Below, in pieces: positions 36,301 through 47,352 of a stretch of DNA of 64,000 nucleotides. The stretch lies in contig JANCIK010000005.1 in assembly GCA_028532985.1 (NCBI GenBank), positions 2,982,501-3,046,500 of the forward strand. Reading direction: 5' to 3'. This DNA comes from Stropharia rugosoannulata. Taxonomy: Eukaryota; Basidiomycota; Agaricomycetes; Agaricales; Strophariaceae. Made by a program: the position numbers and the translations under genes. Each line of letters begins with the position of its first letter. The stretch's first letter is position 1. Under the pieces are notes generated by a model. It was not told the origin of the DNA and searched no databases. It saw only the letters and a list, made by a program, of their open reading frames with translations.

Positions 36301-36392
36301 TCGGTTTCCACGACTGCGCTGTGCTGTCTGTGGGCGCGCTCACGTTCGGGATAACATAAAAACGCACCAGGTGTTCTGTCGTAGTCGCTCAT
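30304..36392 (-). CDS. cac1: Adenylate cyclase (RA-LRR-PP2C-like-cyclase)
   Basis: Makes cAMP from ATP in the Ras/Galpha-cAMP-PKA pathway, membrane-associated. Order on the protein: disordered Ser/Pro-rich N terminus; Ras-association region (about 430-575, ending HILLRFVYKADVLAG); leucine-rich repeats (about 590-1150, units like LxxLxLxxNxI); a PP2C-like domain (about 1190-1500, YAANVGDALAIV, GADGSTMIMVIW); class III catalytic domain with VTLVFTDI and KTEGDSF (the metal-binding aspartates) and a helical C-terminal tail. Exons 35931-34659, 34606-34452, 34399-32799 and 32737-30304 are firm. The N terminus is less sure: exons 36392-36174 and 36097-35990 close the phase with a weak GTGCAC donor, giving about 1929 aa. 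Size and order match fungal Cyr1/Uac1 proteins. Confidence 0.9.
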
Positions 36393-37046
36393 GATAACCG
36401 GCCGGTCACATCCTGGCACAAACAACAATTTAGCCAAACCAGGCAAGTCGCGGTCCCCTATCGCTCTTTTCCGCGTTTATAAAACGCGGCCACCAATTTC
36501 GCTAGGACAGATAAATTATAGGCCGTGGCGTCCAGCTCAGCTCGTGGCCACCGAAAGCGAAGCTGCACCTCAATCAGCGGCCCAGCCTGAGACTTGGTAA
36601 GCACACCATGTTTTGGCCGATAAGGAGTTGGCAAGGAGATATAAGAGTACGACATATGATTCGTGCTACACACTCTATCATGGTCACTACTAACCGTGGA
36701 CAAACGGGAATTCTGGAAGTTGAAAGATGATGGTACATTGGTATTCCACTGGCAACAAATGAAAAATGCAAGGAAGTCATTGTAAAGTAGACTTTGAAAT
36801 ATGCTTGTAAAAGGGAAAACGGCACGCAAAAGCACAAGCTTCGGATAAATGGCATACAGAAAGCATGAAACATAAGCAAAAGCATAAACGACAAAGATAA
36901 TGTACAGGGAGGTCTAGGCTCCTAACAAGTGAATAGCACTTTAAAATGCACTCCATTTAAAGTTTTAAACTCGAAAGCAAGGGAAAAGAATTCGTTATAG
37001 TCGTGAAAGCAGAAAAATAGCATGCGTAAGCTGAGATGGTAGGGTA
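36393..37046. other. Promoter region of adenylate cyclase, no supported gene
   Basis: It lies between the cyclase start and the 3' end of the next minus-strand gene. It should include the cyclase promoter and the other gene's 3' UTR. No clear TATA box or open frame of note. Confidence 0.45.
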
Positions 37047-38878
37047 TCATGAGGTGTTCGTTGATGTCGTGTGAAGCATATCCCGCAGCCCTTTCCGTAA
37101 CTTCCTGACACGTCCTATGAAGCCGTGTCGCGACGTGTCGTTTATATCACACACGCTCCTCACCGAGTTTGGACTATAAAGGCCTGTGTTCTCCTCATTC
37201 TGAGGTGCCGGCTGCCTCGTGGCTGAGAAGCGGAATCCGTCCTCCTTCACACCAACTGATGCCGCCCCCTCCGCGAGCGCCATCCTTAGCTCTGTATGTC
37301 CGCTCATGGAGAACCCGACCCCGCTGCCTCTGTAGCCCCGGCCAGCCGCTGCTCCGCGAGCATATGATATCGTCTGTGCCCGCAGGTATTCTTCCCCTTG
37401 CGAGAAACGGCGGGCCCCCTTTGTTCTCTGCGGAAGCGAGAAGGAGAAACGCGCACCAGCATCAGCAGCTGGCGTAGGCGGCGCGCCCACGGCGCCTACT
37501 TCAAGGTCATTGGCGAGGTCATCATCATCCGGCAAGGAGAAAACAGAGACTCCATTTGAACTAGAGGAAGGCGACGCGTAGGCGTGGGTGTAAAACATTG
37601 TGGACATTGAAAGACGCCGGGATGTTTCTGGCGTGAGTAACGGCGGCGCAGCAACAGAGGGAGTAAGAGATTGACGTCGAGCGGGAGAAGATACAGGGGA
37701 CGGAATGTCGCGCGTAGACCGCGGCGATTTTGGTGAGATCCCATTCTTCCGGATGGCAGAATAATATGGCCTAGTAGGATGGCCAAGGCGCACTGGACTG
37801 GGTCGGTCAACAGGCGTCCTGAGAACCTCAGTGGGCGTAACGGGAGAGTCTGTTGTGTCTGACGCAAGCGAAGGTAGGTTATTGTCAGCGCGTGCAGAGG
37901 TATCTATAGTAGGTGTAGGCTTCAGGATAGATTTTGGTGTCGAATGTGAGTGCACGTTGAGGGATATGGCGATTGCTTCCGGAGCTGTCGCCTCCTTGGA
38001 TGGTGAAGTCTGTACCACATTTTCGCGTTTCCTCCTGCGAAGCGCCAGCAGTCGGTGAGGGAAAGGGATAGATGAGTCTTTGTCATCTTTCACCGTCGTA
38101 AGTTCGTTATCGTCGGGTTTGGGTATGTCAATAAAAAGGACCTTTTTGCGCGTCAGTGTACCCGTCATCACTGGTGGTTGTGTGCGATCAACGCTGGATG
38201 TGCAGTCTCCTTCTTCCCTAGGAAGAGTCATGAGCTCGGCAAACACAGGGGAACCTTCAAGGCCCTCGTCCTCTACAGCAGTTGGATAAGGGGAAGAAGT
38301 CGTCTAAGGAAAAAGAGAGAATGGTTAGTAGTCCATAACCGCGAAGCGTTATAATATGTTTTGATGCCCTTACAGGTATAGTTGCTGTAGTAACGTCCTC
38401 TTCCTCGAGTAACCTCGGTTGCTCCGCGGTATCCCCTTCCGCAAAGGTGCTCGCTGAGCTACTGGAAGTGTTGTCAGGCGATATCGTATCAAGAGCTGGT
38501 GACGCTTCCGGGGCTGCAATCATGGCAAGAGGAGGAAATGGGAAACTGAAAGGACTCTGAAGGGAGGCTTTTCCTAACTTCGTGCCATGCACCGCTGATG
38601 TATTGGATGACGGAGTGAGGTCATGAGGTAGATCCAAACGGCATGCTTCAGTCGAACTAACGCATCGCACACGTGGGATTGCTCGCTTGAACTCATCTCC
38701 CGCGACTTCTTTGCGCGAGTGCGTCCGAAGCTCTGGCAGCGAGTGCAGACGTCGGAGCGAGTGCTGATAAGGTAAGTAGATACATTTTGTAAGTATCGAT
38801 TGCACGGGAACAAGGATCAGACACCAGTGATAAAAAATCACTTACTGCGCGATCCGGTGCCTGCGAGGCAGGGGTCAT
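37047..38878 (-). CDS. Disordered Ser/Thr/Pro-rich protein, unknown function
   Basis: Three exons, 38878-38846, 38763-38374 and 38303-37047, join in phase 0 to 559 aa from MTPASQAPDRA. The protein is mostly low complexity: a run of Ser around residues 110-120, many S/T-P sites (SPKSPRSTRDIPSPVSSPARR), and short basic patches (LLALRRRKREN, FIGRVRKLRKGLRDML at the C terminus). One conserved-looking element is RKKVLFIDIPKPDDNE near residue 190. I recognise no domain, signal peptide or membrane segment. A regulatory or scaffold role would fit the composition but is a guess. Splice sites are consensus-like (GTAAGT, GTAAGG), so the model is firm even though the function is not. Confidence 0.7.
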
Positions 38879-40129
38879 TGGCGTCTATCCAAAGATATGG
38901 CTGCGCTTTTTAAGGCTAGGTCGACGCCAGAGACAGGAAGTGCTCGAAGTGGGGCTGTGGAAAGAACTTGGGGGTGGGGTGCTGGCTAGCCCTTGAACTT
39001 AATGAAGCGTCACGGAGCGTTGGAAGATTACCCGGAAAGGGCAACACCACAAGACCTATATGGCGGGAACTTGTGTTAACAATGTGTTCCATGGCTGTAT
39101 TTCTCACTCGCAGGGTTCTCGACGTGTTGCCGGTGACAAAAAGAAATCCCACTCGGGACGGGAACTAGGCATGTGAGCCTGGCAAAGCCCGGCACGCAGT
39201 ATCTCCACTGTTCTTCCATGGCTGGAAACGGGTATACCAAGCTCGACTTTCCTTATGTCTTTTCCAGATCCCAAGAGAGAGAGAAAACATACGACCCTGA
39301 AATGCGATTTTCCTGAAAAAAGATAAACAACGCTTATTGTTTGGAAAATCATTTCGCTCGCACATTCATTCCATACGGATGGATACGAGCGGTTGATCCT
39401 GGGCGTACCTTGCCAGTCAGAGGATTGTACAAAGCGCCTCTGCGCCAGCATTGGAGTGACCACCACTGACCAGCCACTGACAGTGTATTCGCGAGGAAGA
39501 TAGTGTATTCATCCGCTGACTTGTTCAAGCTGAGAACTGCATTGTCCCGTGCGACAGCTATTGTTGTATTGGGATAAGTCTTAAAGTGACAAATGTGTGC
39601 TGAAGGAGAGCCAGAGAATCGTTTACATTCCCTTTCCTCATCGTTGCAGAGCGCAAGAAGAACTCACGAAATCAGTTTAGGTCTACGATCTCATACGCGG
39701 AGTATCAACACTGCTTACATAATCTATATTATCATTAATTATTTGAAATGCCACGAAACTGTCTCTTCAAACAATGACAGCGCTAACTTGGCGCTAACTC
39801 AACGCTAACTCGGCCTTAATGCTTCTTCAACTTCGCCTCTACGACAACTCTACGAATCGGTCACGAAAGCTGGCTCTGACTAGAACTGTCGATAAATTGA
39901 CTCGATCATCTATGTATATGATCAATACGCATAGTGACTTGCGTTAAATTCTGTGGAACAAGAGTTCTCGGACAGGCTAGCAGACCAATTTGCATGTTCA
40001 AGATGACTAGTATCCGATACCGTTCATGTCAGCCTCTTTGGCACACTTTGAAATCTTCTTCTTCCTTCTTGGACATGTCCTATCACACGCTTTTCCGAAG
40101 TCACCCTCCTGCAGCGTGCGGCTCACTCC
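38879..40129. other. Divergent intergenic region
   Basis: 1.25 kb between two divergently transcribed genes of unknown function. It holds the small 11-base tandem repeat listed next. Open frames on both strands are short and unlike known families. Confidence 0.45.
39781..39813. repeat. Three tandem 11-base repeats (CGCTAACTnnn)
   Basis: CGCTAACT starts at 39781, 39792 and 39803, exactly one DNA helical turn apart, about 320 bases before the downstream ATG. This could be a cluster of transcription-factor sites or simply a minisatellite. Confidence 0.6.
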
Positions 40130-42052
40130 ATGAACTCCCTCTTGGAAATTCTGGGAGCGATATGGGCCGTTATCGTGGCTTTTATCCGTGGACCTAATGA
40201 AACGCCCGTGCTCCCTGTCACTGTTGACAGGCGCCAAAGACGACCTTCTGTCAGAAGCCGGCGGCAGGAGGAAGACGAAGACTATTCGCTAGGTCTGTAC
40301 CTTTAATAACGCATAATATGTTGATCACTGGCTTAATCCTTGCTAGAGGTTTGGCAGCTCCAGAAAGAGGAATTTATGCGGCACCCTAGCTTACGTACTG
40401 CAAAGAAGAATCGTCATGCGAATGGTACTAGTAGGTCCAGGTCCAAGTCTTCCAAGAAGCAGCACAAACGGCACAGATCTCATCGGGGTGCTCACCTACC
40501 GGTCAGCGTTCACGACTGGAACACCATCATTGCATCAGCACATACGCCGCCTCCAGTGCGCCCGCCGAGACCATGGCCAGATTCTGTCCCAGCAGTGATC
40601 ATCACGCCTTGCACGCCAACGGCCGGAGATGAGCTACTCATTGTGAAGCCAGATCTGATCTACACTACTCCTAGCGTGTCTCCTCTAGACCTCACTATTG
40701 CTGCCATTCAAAACGGGAACTACAGTAGCTCTTCGTCCTATCAAGTACAAAGGCGGGCCACAGTTAGCCATACTCATAAACCGGGGTCTGACCCGCCTTA
40801 CAAAAGTAAAATATCTGAAGTTCCTGCAGCATATAGACACGACTATTTTGATTCCAGGAAAAGCCCCGTGGCTAACCTAGAACACTCGGAGAAATCATTT
40901 TATCTGAGCCAATCTATGGATGGTATCTTCAAGTCTGCGTCAGAAAATTCCAGTGTTGCGTCTCAGCACATCCGCCCTTGGAAAGACATGTCCACATTCC
41001 CGCATCCGGAATACATCAGTGCGTCTAGGTCATATACAACCAGCACCCCCCCTCGAAAGTCTCTTGGAAGTGCATTGGGCACGCCTAAATGGGTCAGCAA
41101 CATACTACCGTCATCTCGAACGATGCCACATCCGCTCTACATTCCGAGCGAGCAGATGGACTTGTTGCCCTATCCAGAGGTGTTTGACTTGGACGCATAC
41201 TACGGGACATCCTCTGAGCGTGGCTCCAGCTCATCCACTTCTACCGCTGAGCCATCGTCGTCGTCATCCTCCGACATCCGCTATCCTCTGAAGGAGAAAA
41301 ATCCATTCTCTTCCACTGTAGACACGCCAAAGTTCCTCAACTCTCCACCCTGTCCTACCTCCTCGCCATCCGACTCCAGCGGCAGCCCCGCCCCCACACG
41401 CCGTTCGCGCACGCCCCACACGCCCACTGCGGGTGGTATCCAAGACGAAATTGCGCGCTTGCGCGCACACTACCGCCAACACCATACCTTTGCAGACTCT
41501 CCTGGGAGCACTAGTGCCAGCGGCGAGTCCGGTGCGTTCTCGACACCCACGCCGAACCCCCGCTCGGCGCGTCTGTCCCGCGTCCCTGTGTTACGTCCTC
41601 GACCGTCTTTGCCCCTCTTGAATACAAAAAGCTCTCGGGGCGCAAGGGCAAGTACGACGGAGAAGGGCAAAGGCAGGCCGGCCCTCGCCCGCGCATCGAC
41701 GGTCGCGGGGACCGGGCAGAGCGCACCGCCCACGCCTGTCTCCGCACCTGTCTCCGCATTCAACTTCGCGTCGTCGTCGCCCATACGTCCCCTCGCGCGT
41801 AGCGCGTCCGTGCACACAAACCGACCGCCGCCCCCGATCGTCGTAGTGTCTCATCACCGGTTCGGGTCGCTTTCTCAGGACGACTCGCAGCCAGAGCCGG
41901 CGAGCGATGTGTCGCGGGAGGTGCTGCAGGCGCGGTTGAGAGAGACGTGCGAGCATTTCTCGCGTTCGATCTCGGAGGATGAGTCAACTTCGACTTCGAC
42001 GTTGTCGACATCGGGGGATGATGATGACGGATATACGCCGCGACGGTTTTGA
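40130..42052 (+). CDS. Ser/Pro-rich protein with N-terminal membrane segment
   Basis: Two exons, 40130-40292 and 40347-42052, give 622 aa. The ATG at 40130 begins MNSLLEILGAIWAVIVAFIRG, a likely single N-terminal membrane anchor or signal anchor. It is followed by an acidic stretch (RRQEEDEDYSLEVWQLQKEEF) spanning the splice junction, then a Lys/Arg/His-rich block (SKSSKKQHKRHRSHRGAH). The rest is disordered, with Ser runs, S/T-P sites and RAHYRQHHTF, ending in an acidic Asp-rich tail (SGDDDDGYTPRRF). The start is inferred from where the frame opens; a short 5' exon is possible. I recognise no family. The GC-rich second half produces long antisense shadow frames, which I ignored. Confidence 0.65.
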
Positions 42053-42228
42053 TCTTAAGCTCAATAAATATCTAATCTTGTGTACTTTGACCTTTGACCA
42101 CCCCCTGCTCTCCCGAAGTCTTGTGGGTAGGAAAAAACATAATGATCCATTCTGCCAGTCTGACGTATGAAGAAACGGATATACAACTGAAAAAAATCTC
42201 TCGTGGAGCTGCTTGATCTGAGCTCCAT

Positions 42229-44804
42229 TCATCCTTGGAAGCTGTAACGTTCGCCGAAGACTCCTTCTTCCATAGCTTTGATTTCTATATTCGCGGTAGT
42301 AAGGTAAGTAATCATCATAAACGGCATTAATGCGCGCATATATTTGAACTCACGAAGTGCGATATGCTTTGAGTAGAAACGAGATACCGCAAGGTTGCCT
42401 GGAGGTATAATTGACCTTAATGACAACAAATGCGAGTGCACAGGATTGCTCAATGCTTACCCATAATGTTCCACATGTTCTCGAGACCGGAGTCCCCGTA
42501 ACATCCCTTTAACTCCCCTTCCTCCGTCAACCCCCAGACGTCCTTTGCCTTGGCTGCGACCTCATCACCCACAATCGACTTTAATGTGTACCGTGCGTCG
42601 CTCAGCCTACATACATCTACGTGAGTCTACTTATTCCATTGAATCGTGTCATAACCTTACCCAGTACAGAATACCACTACATCAGCATCAAGTTCGCTGC
42701 CATTTTCGAATTTGATTCCCTTCTCGGTGAACTCCTTGATTTGGCTGTCGTTCTTAAGCTTGATCTTGCCGTCAATAAGGTATTGGCTCCCTCCGACGTC
42801 TTCAGAAAGAATGTATAAGTGCCAGGTCAGTAACGGCGTATCGCTCGTACGACGCACCGAGATAGTAGCCACCAGCCTTTACCCAGACAGTCACGAATAC
42901 ACCGCAGTCCTTGAATCCATCGTTGAGCCTGAAGCCGATCTTCTTAAGCCCGTCTAGAACATCCCTGTCATTCGAAACTCGGGGTCAAACAAGTTAACTA
43001 AGCAACTTTCAGTTAAAGACTCACTTATCAGCTTCAGCAACCACAAACTTCGACCGGTACCCAAGTGCGGCTCCCATGATATTCGGAATTGATGCAGCGA
43101 ATCTATCGCCTAAATGAGTAGGCGGCCCATTTTCAGAGAAGAGTCCTGATGGAATGATGTCAGGGAATGCTTTGGAAGATGAAAGCTACTGTGTACCTCC
43201 AATCAGGATGGGCAAGCCTTTCCTCGTTGAGACAACATATGTCGAGCTCCGTTGGAACATAGTGACGTCTTTCAAAAATTTAATTCGAGAATGGATAAGT
43301 AGGTCGTATGAACATACCAATGCCGTTGTCAACATAATCGACACAAATGTCGTGGGCTATGTCAACGGTCAATTGTCTGGGTTAATGCACCAAATACAAT
43401 TAATTTTCACCTGATGTACATGCCCCGACCACCACTACCTTTTTCCCAGCATGATCGGTCGCCTTCTTGTGCTGCAAGGAGTGCAAGATCTGCCCTTTGA
43501 AAACATCCTAAGAAGTAACTGGCTTCAGTAACGCTCGCTAAACAGAAGCAGAGAAAACATCTCTACCGTTCCAGGATATTGCGGAACATATCCTTGACCT
43601 CCCTTAAAGCCAGTGGCCATAACGATATGTTTGACTTTGAAGACACGCTCTGTTCCATCCGACTTCCTGACTGTTACAGTCCATCCTTTGGTAGTGCTAT
43701 CCGGGGCAGCATTAACAACAGTGGAAGAGGTCCATACGTTCAATTCCATGGATTCAGCGTAGTGTTCTAGCCAGTTGGCAAGCTGGTTATAATTAATACT
43801 AACTTATAAATTTAAACTGAGAGAAACTAGTACCTTCTTTGCTGGTGTAAACACGGGCCACGTAGGAGGGAATCTTCGCTAAAAATCAGTTTAGCCAGGG
43901 AAAAATGAAGCAATTTAACGCACGGTAGGTAGGGCATGTGGTCGTACCCTGGACATAAAGGTAAGAAAAAGAAAATAGGTCTCTAAGAAAATAACGGACA
44001 TATAGTGTCATGCAGACAGAGTGCCTCGTAACGAGTTCTCCAATTATCTCCGATTCGGGGATTCCTCTCAATTACCAGGTTACTTACACCCAAGACCTTG
44101 AGATGGATGGCGACATCCAAACCACTATGGCCTCCTCCAACAATGAGCACAGTCGGGTTGGTGCCTTCAAATTCCACTTCCTTTTTCCTCTCATGATCCC
44201 ATTTTCCATGATTCGGCTCGTGGTTACGCAGCGGGCCAATCTGTTCCGGAAAGCCCTTCAGCTCCTCAAGATTTGTGAAGATAGTGTAAGCCTTCCACGT
44301 CGCTTCGTTGCTCTGATCTGCTACGGGCACAAGTCTGGCAATACCGGAGCACAGACCGACTTTGGTTTCGAACGTAAAAAGTACCTGAATCCAGACAACG
44401 TCAGGAAACGGCCTCTGCAGCTCGGGGGCAATGTCGGCATGCATCTTCACGTTCGAAACCTCAGCTGTTTTCAAACGGTCGCTGAGGAACTGCTTTATTT
44501 TGGGGGTACCTTCAAATGTTCGAAAGTCCCAGGTCAATGCGAGAAGGTCCCTCCAGTACACGGGGGCCTGTTCAGGATTGGAGGGCGCGTCCTGTCCCAC
44601 TGGCTTGAATATGTTCAAGGCAAAAGATGAAGTGACGAGAACGTCTAGAGTAGCATCCACGTCTCCACTGCTCAAGGCAGCCGAAAATGCAGATAACCAG
44701 CGCGAACCTACGTCCCCTGCATGCAGACTATCCAATATGGTAGGATTGCCCAGTTTTGCAAGCAATGGCAAAGAGCCCTCCCAGGGAGATGGAGGTGGCG
44801 ACAT
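42229..44804 (-). CDS. Flavin-containing monooxygenase (class B-like)
   Basis: Predicted FAD- and NADPH-dependent monooxygenase acting on a soft nucleophile or ketone; substrate unknown. Thirteen exons close to 635 aa: 44804-44000, 43948-43924, 43873-43834, 43782-43567, 43507-43411, 43356-43318, 43268-43197, 43145-43025, 42964-42858, 42799-42661, 42606-42461, 42398-42354, 42284-42229. Residues 1-210 resemble the NTF2/SnoaL-like extension common in fungal enzymes of this group. Then come the FAD motif IVGGGHSGLDVA, the fingerprint-like FKGQILHS (FxGxxxHS), the NADPH motif VVVVGACTSAHDI and ATGF. The second dinucleotide motif has GACTS where many FMOs have GAGNS. Exon 6 is 39 bases and exon 2 only 25. 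ATG 44804 gives MSPPPSPWEG. No signal peptide. Confidence 0.88.
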
Positions 44805-45337
44805 CTTGATCTGGGTAATCGTGTTCAAACTGCTGGAGACAGCCTTTTATCCAATTCACTGCACACGTTCGGGCAAGACGTATAATAAGAAATCGCGGTA
44901 GATCATGAACATAGTCCAATTGGCTAGAAGGTCGAGTTTTATCGATAACCGTGGGAGGAACAAGGCAAGAACGAGTGCATTGAGCGGAGATGAATGTCAA
45001 TGACAGAAATCCATTGATGCGTGCGCCAGGGTGCATCGCTCTGACTGTGGCAAGTGACCTGACCCGTGTAGTCACTCTATAAAAATATCTTCAGTATCTC
45101 AAGGGTGTTATATCAGTTCAGTGGCGATGAAAAATCCGTACTCTTCACGTTAATACGTTTCCTGATAGATTTCACATGAGTAGAAATAGCAAACTTGGAG
45201 CTTCGTGGGAATTTCTCGTCAACTACAAGCATCAGCAGCTTGGAAATCGAAATCAAGTTTTGAAAGTCGCAGAAGACTAAAATATACCGTATATACGAAG
45301 TTACAGCCTCAAAAAAAGTGCGTAGAAGTATACAGAT
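44805..45337. other. Intergenic stretch, no supported gene
   Basis: Upstream region of the flavin monooxygenase and 3' flank of the tRNA gene. No coding signal. Confidence 0.5.
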
Positions 45338-45447
45338 AGCCCACCGCGAGGGTCGAACTCGCAGCCTTCAGATTATGATTTTTTAGGTTCAACCCCCGCC
45401 ACGGACAGGTAAAAGTCTGACGCTCTATCCGATTGAGCTAGGCGGGC
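45338..45447 (-). tRNA. tRNA-Lys (anticodon UUU) with a 36-base intron
   Basis: On the minus strand the acceptor arms GCCCGCC and GGTGGGC pair, the D arm reads AGCTCAATCGGATAGAGC, and the T arm has GCGAG-TTCGACC-CTCGC. The anticodon stem TCAGA pairs with TCTGA around the loop CTTTTA/A. An intron occupies 45409-45374, just after the base 3' to the anticodon, the standard place for eukaryotic tRNA introns. The anticodon TTT is at 45413-45411. The base after the acceptor stem is T. Pairing is good throughout, so it should be functional. Confidence 0.9.
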
Positions 45448-45942
45448 AATGAAAGAAACATAGGCAAACGGTTTCTCCTTTCAAGACAACAGCATAGGCT
45501 CTCAAATTATTAGATGGGCACACACATCTGAAATACTTTTTCTCAAGGGTCTATAGAGTACTGTGAAATAGAGGGGTTTACAGATAAGAGTTGAGACATC
45601 AGAACGAACATGAAAAATAAGTGATGCAGGTGAGAGCTGAGAACAGGAAAGGAATTGTTATGTACAAGAAAGAGAATCGTTTAGCCAATCAAAAACCTCC
45701 AGTTCAAAAAATACGGGTGCCGTCTTTTATTATAGTAGAAGTAGATAGTTCGAGGGTGAAGATCACCTGCAGAGTATATGTTGCAGACCCTACAACTTGA
45801 AACATTTGTAAAAGACTTTGATTTGGCTAGGTGGGCATGACTGCGTTTTATTCTATAGTAAATGGATCCGTCAGCGAAAAGGCTGGTGTAAACATGTCCA
45901 AGATATATATTAGACCACAAGTCGCCGATAGATGCAAGGCAA
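45448..45942. other. Intergenic stretch, no supported gene
   Basis: 5' flank of the tRNA gene and 3' flank of the hydrolase gene. No coding signal. Confidence 0.5.
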
Positions 45943-47200
45943 CTATGCCTCATTCAAGAATTTTACAACAAGTTTCCGGAACTCAGTAGGATTCTCCGCA
46001 TGCACTAAAGTTCAATGAGCTACTCGTCGAAATTGGGTGCTAAATTCTCACCCCAATGCCCGGTGTCTAATTCCTCAAGTCGCATATTTGGAAAGAATGC
46101 CTTGAAGGTAGGGGTATTCTTGTGATTGATATAGCTAAAAAGGACACACCAGTCAGAATCAACCATGATGGATAAAGAATGAACATACGGGCTTTTTGTG
46201 CCTTTGAGAGCCAAAGTTGGGCCATCCCACGTCGTGTTTACACTACCATCTAATATATTGTACTCATACGGGAACGAACCAAGGTCGTCGACGGCTCTTC
46301 CTAAAATTCCCAAGGGGACTATGAACTTCGCTTTTTCGTGAGCGTCATTGTGATGGCTTGTTACTCGCGAATGACTTGGTGGCTTCAAGTTGGTGAGGAG
46401 GAATTGACGAACAGACAGATCCTTGAATAAGTCATTCAGTAAAAAGAGATGATAACTTGATTAAAGGGACAGCGTAAGTACAGGCTCATATGTCTTCAGG
46501 TGTTTATCCGCATCCGCACGCGTCTTTATGACACCAGCCGGCAAAGCTTCAATTTCCTGCATTGCGGAGATGTACGTCCTGAATTCATTTGATAATTTAC
46601 CTATCGAAGGAGCTATATCGACCACGACAAGTTGTGAGAGTATATCTGACGATACACCGAACTCTTTCATAGCGAGAGCGTATGCCATGGCGACCTTCCC
46701 GCCCCTGCCATAGCTGCTGAGCGACATGGTATAATTTCAAGCGCAAAGACACGTACATTGAATGCCCCAATAATGCCACTCCTGTCAGCTGCTTCTCCTG
46801 AATGAAATTATGTACATCCGCAGCCATACTCTCGTAGTTCATAGGCGTCCCGTGCGGAGAAAGTCCATGGTTCCTTAGATCAAGTGCATATATTGGACGT
46901 TCAGGCATATCTCGATGCAGTGCCTTGCATATAGATCCCCAATTCCGTTTCGAGCCGCTGGCATATAATAAGTTGGCAAGGCATTTGAAAGCTCTCAGAA
47001 ACTCACAAAAGGCCATGTAGAATAATAAGAGGCTTCTCCGTTTCGTTTCCATTCTCTGGTATTATGGATGTAAAGGAGAGGTCAACTGGGCTTTGAGACG
47101 AGATAATGTCATGTCTTCTTGATAAAGAGCGACGCCCACTAACTTTAGGGCATAAAACAGCGCATTGTCGAAGAGGTCGTTGAAGGGAAAGGATGGCCAT
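45943..47200 (-). CDS. ABHD11-like alpha/beta hydrolase, probably mitochondrial
   Basis: Serine hydrolase of the alpha/beta fold, resembling ABHD11/Imo32 mitochondrial proteins. Six exons close to 331 aa: 47200-47007, 46957-46757, 46704-46482, 46421-46189, 46134-46052, 46004-45943. The N terminus MAILSLQRPLRQCAVL, rich in Arg and Ser and without acidic residues, looks like a mitochondrial presequence. The oxyanion-hole region is PLIILHGLFGSKRNW. The nucleophile elbow is GHSMGG, with its codon split by an intron inside Met. The acid is likely in the VVDIAPS region or near LDGS, and the catalytic histidine lies in DTGHWVHAENP, which joins only through the last splice. Substrate unknown. It shares a 152-base divergent promoter with the ICT1-like gene. 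Confidence 0.85.
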
Positions 47201-47352
47201 CGAATTGTCGAGGGCAAAGCCGAGGCCGCAGAATCAACGTCATGACCAAACAAAGCGTTCACTTCCAAACTATAACGTTCAACAATTGTCAAATATCAAG
47301 CTATATCGATTCTCATTCGCGTGGTATTGCCTGAGTGTATAAGCTCTATATC
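47201..47352. promoter_or_regulatory. Compact bidirectional promoter, 152 bases
   Basis: The only DNA between the start codons of two divergent genes that both look mitochondrial. No TATA box is evident. The layout suggests coordinated expression. Confidence 0.5.

Noticed and set aside
41264..42011. Minus-strand frames opposite the Ser/Pro-rich gene at 40-42 kb
   Set aside because: Antisense shadows caused by GC-rich third positions; Arg/Ala composition typical of artefacts.
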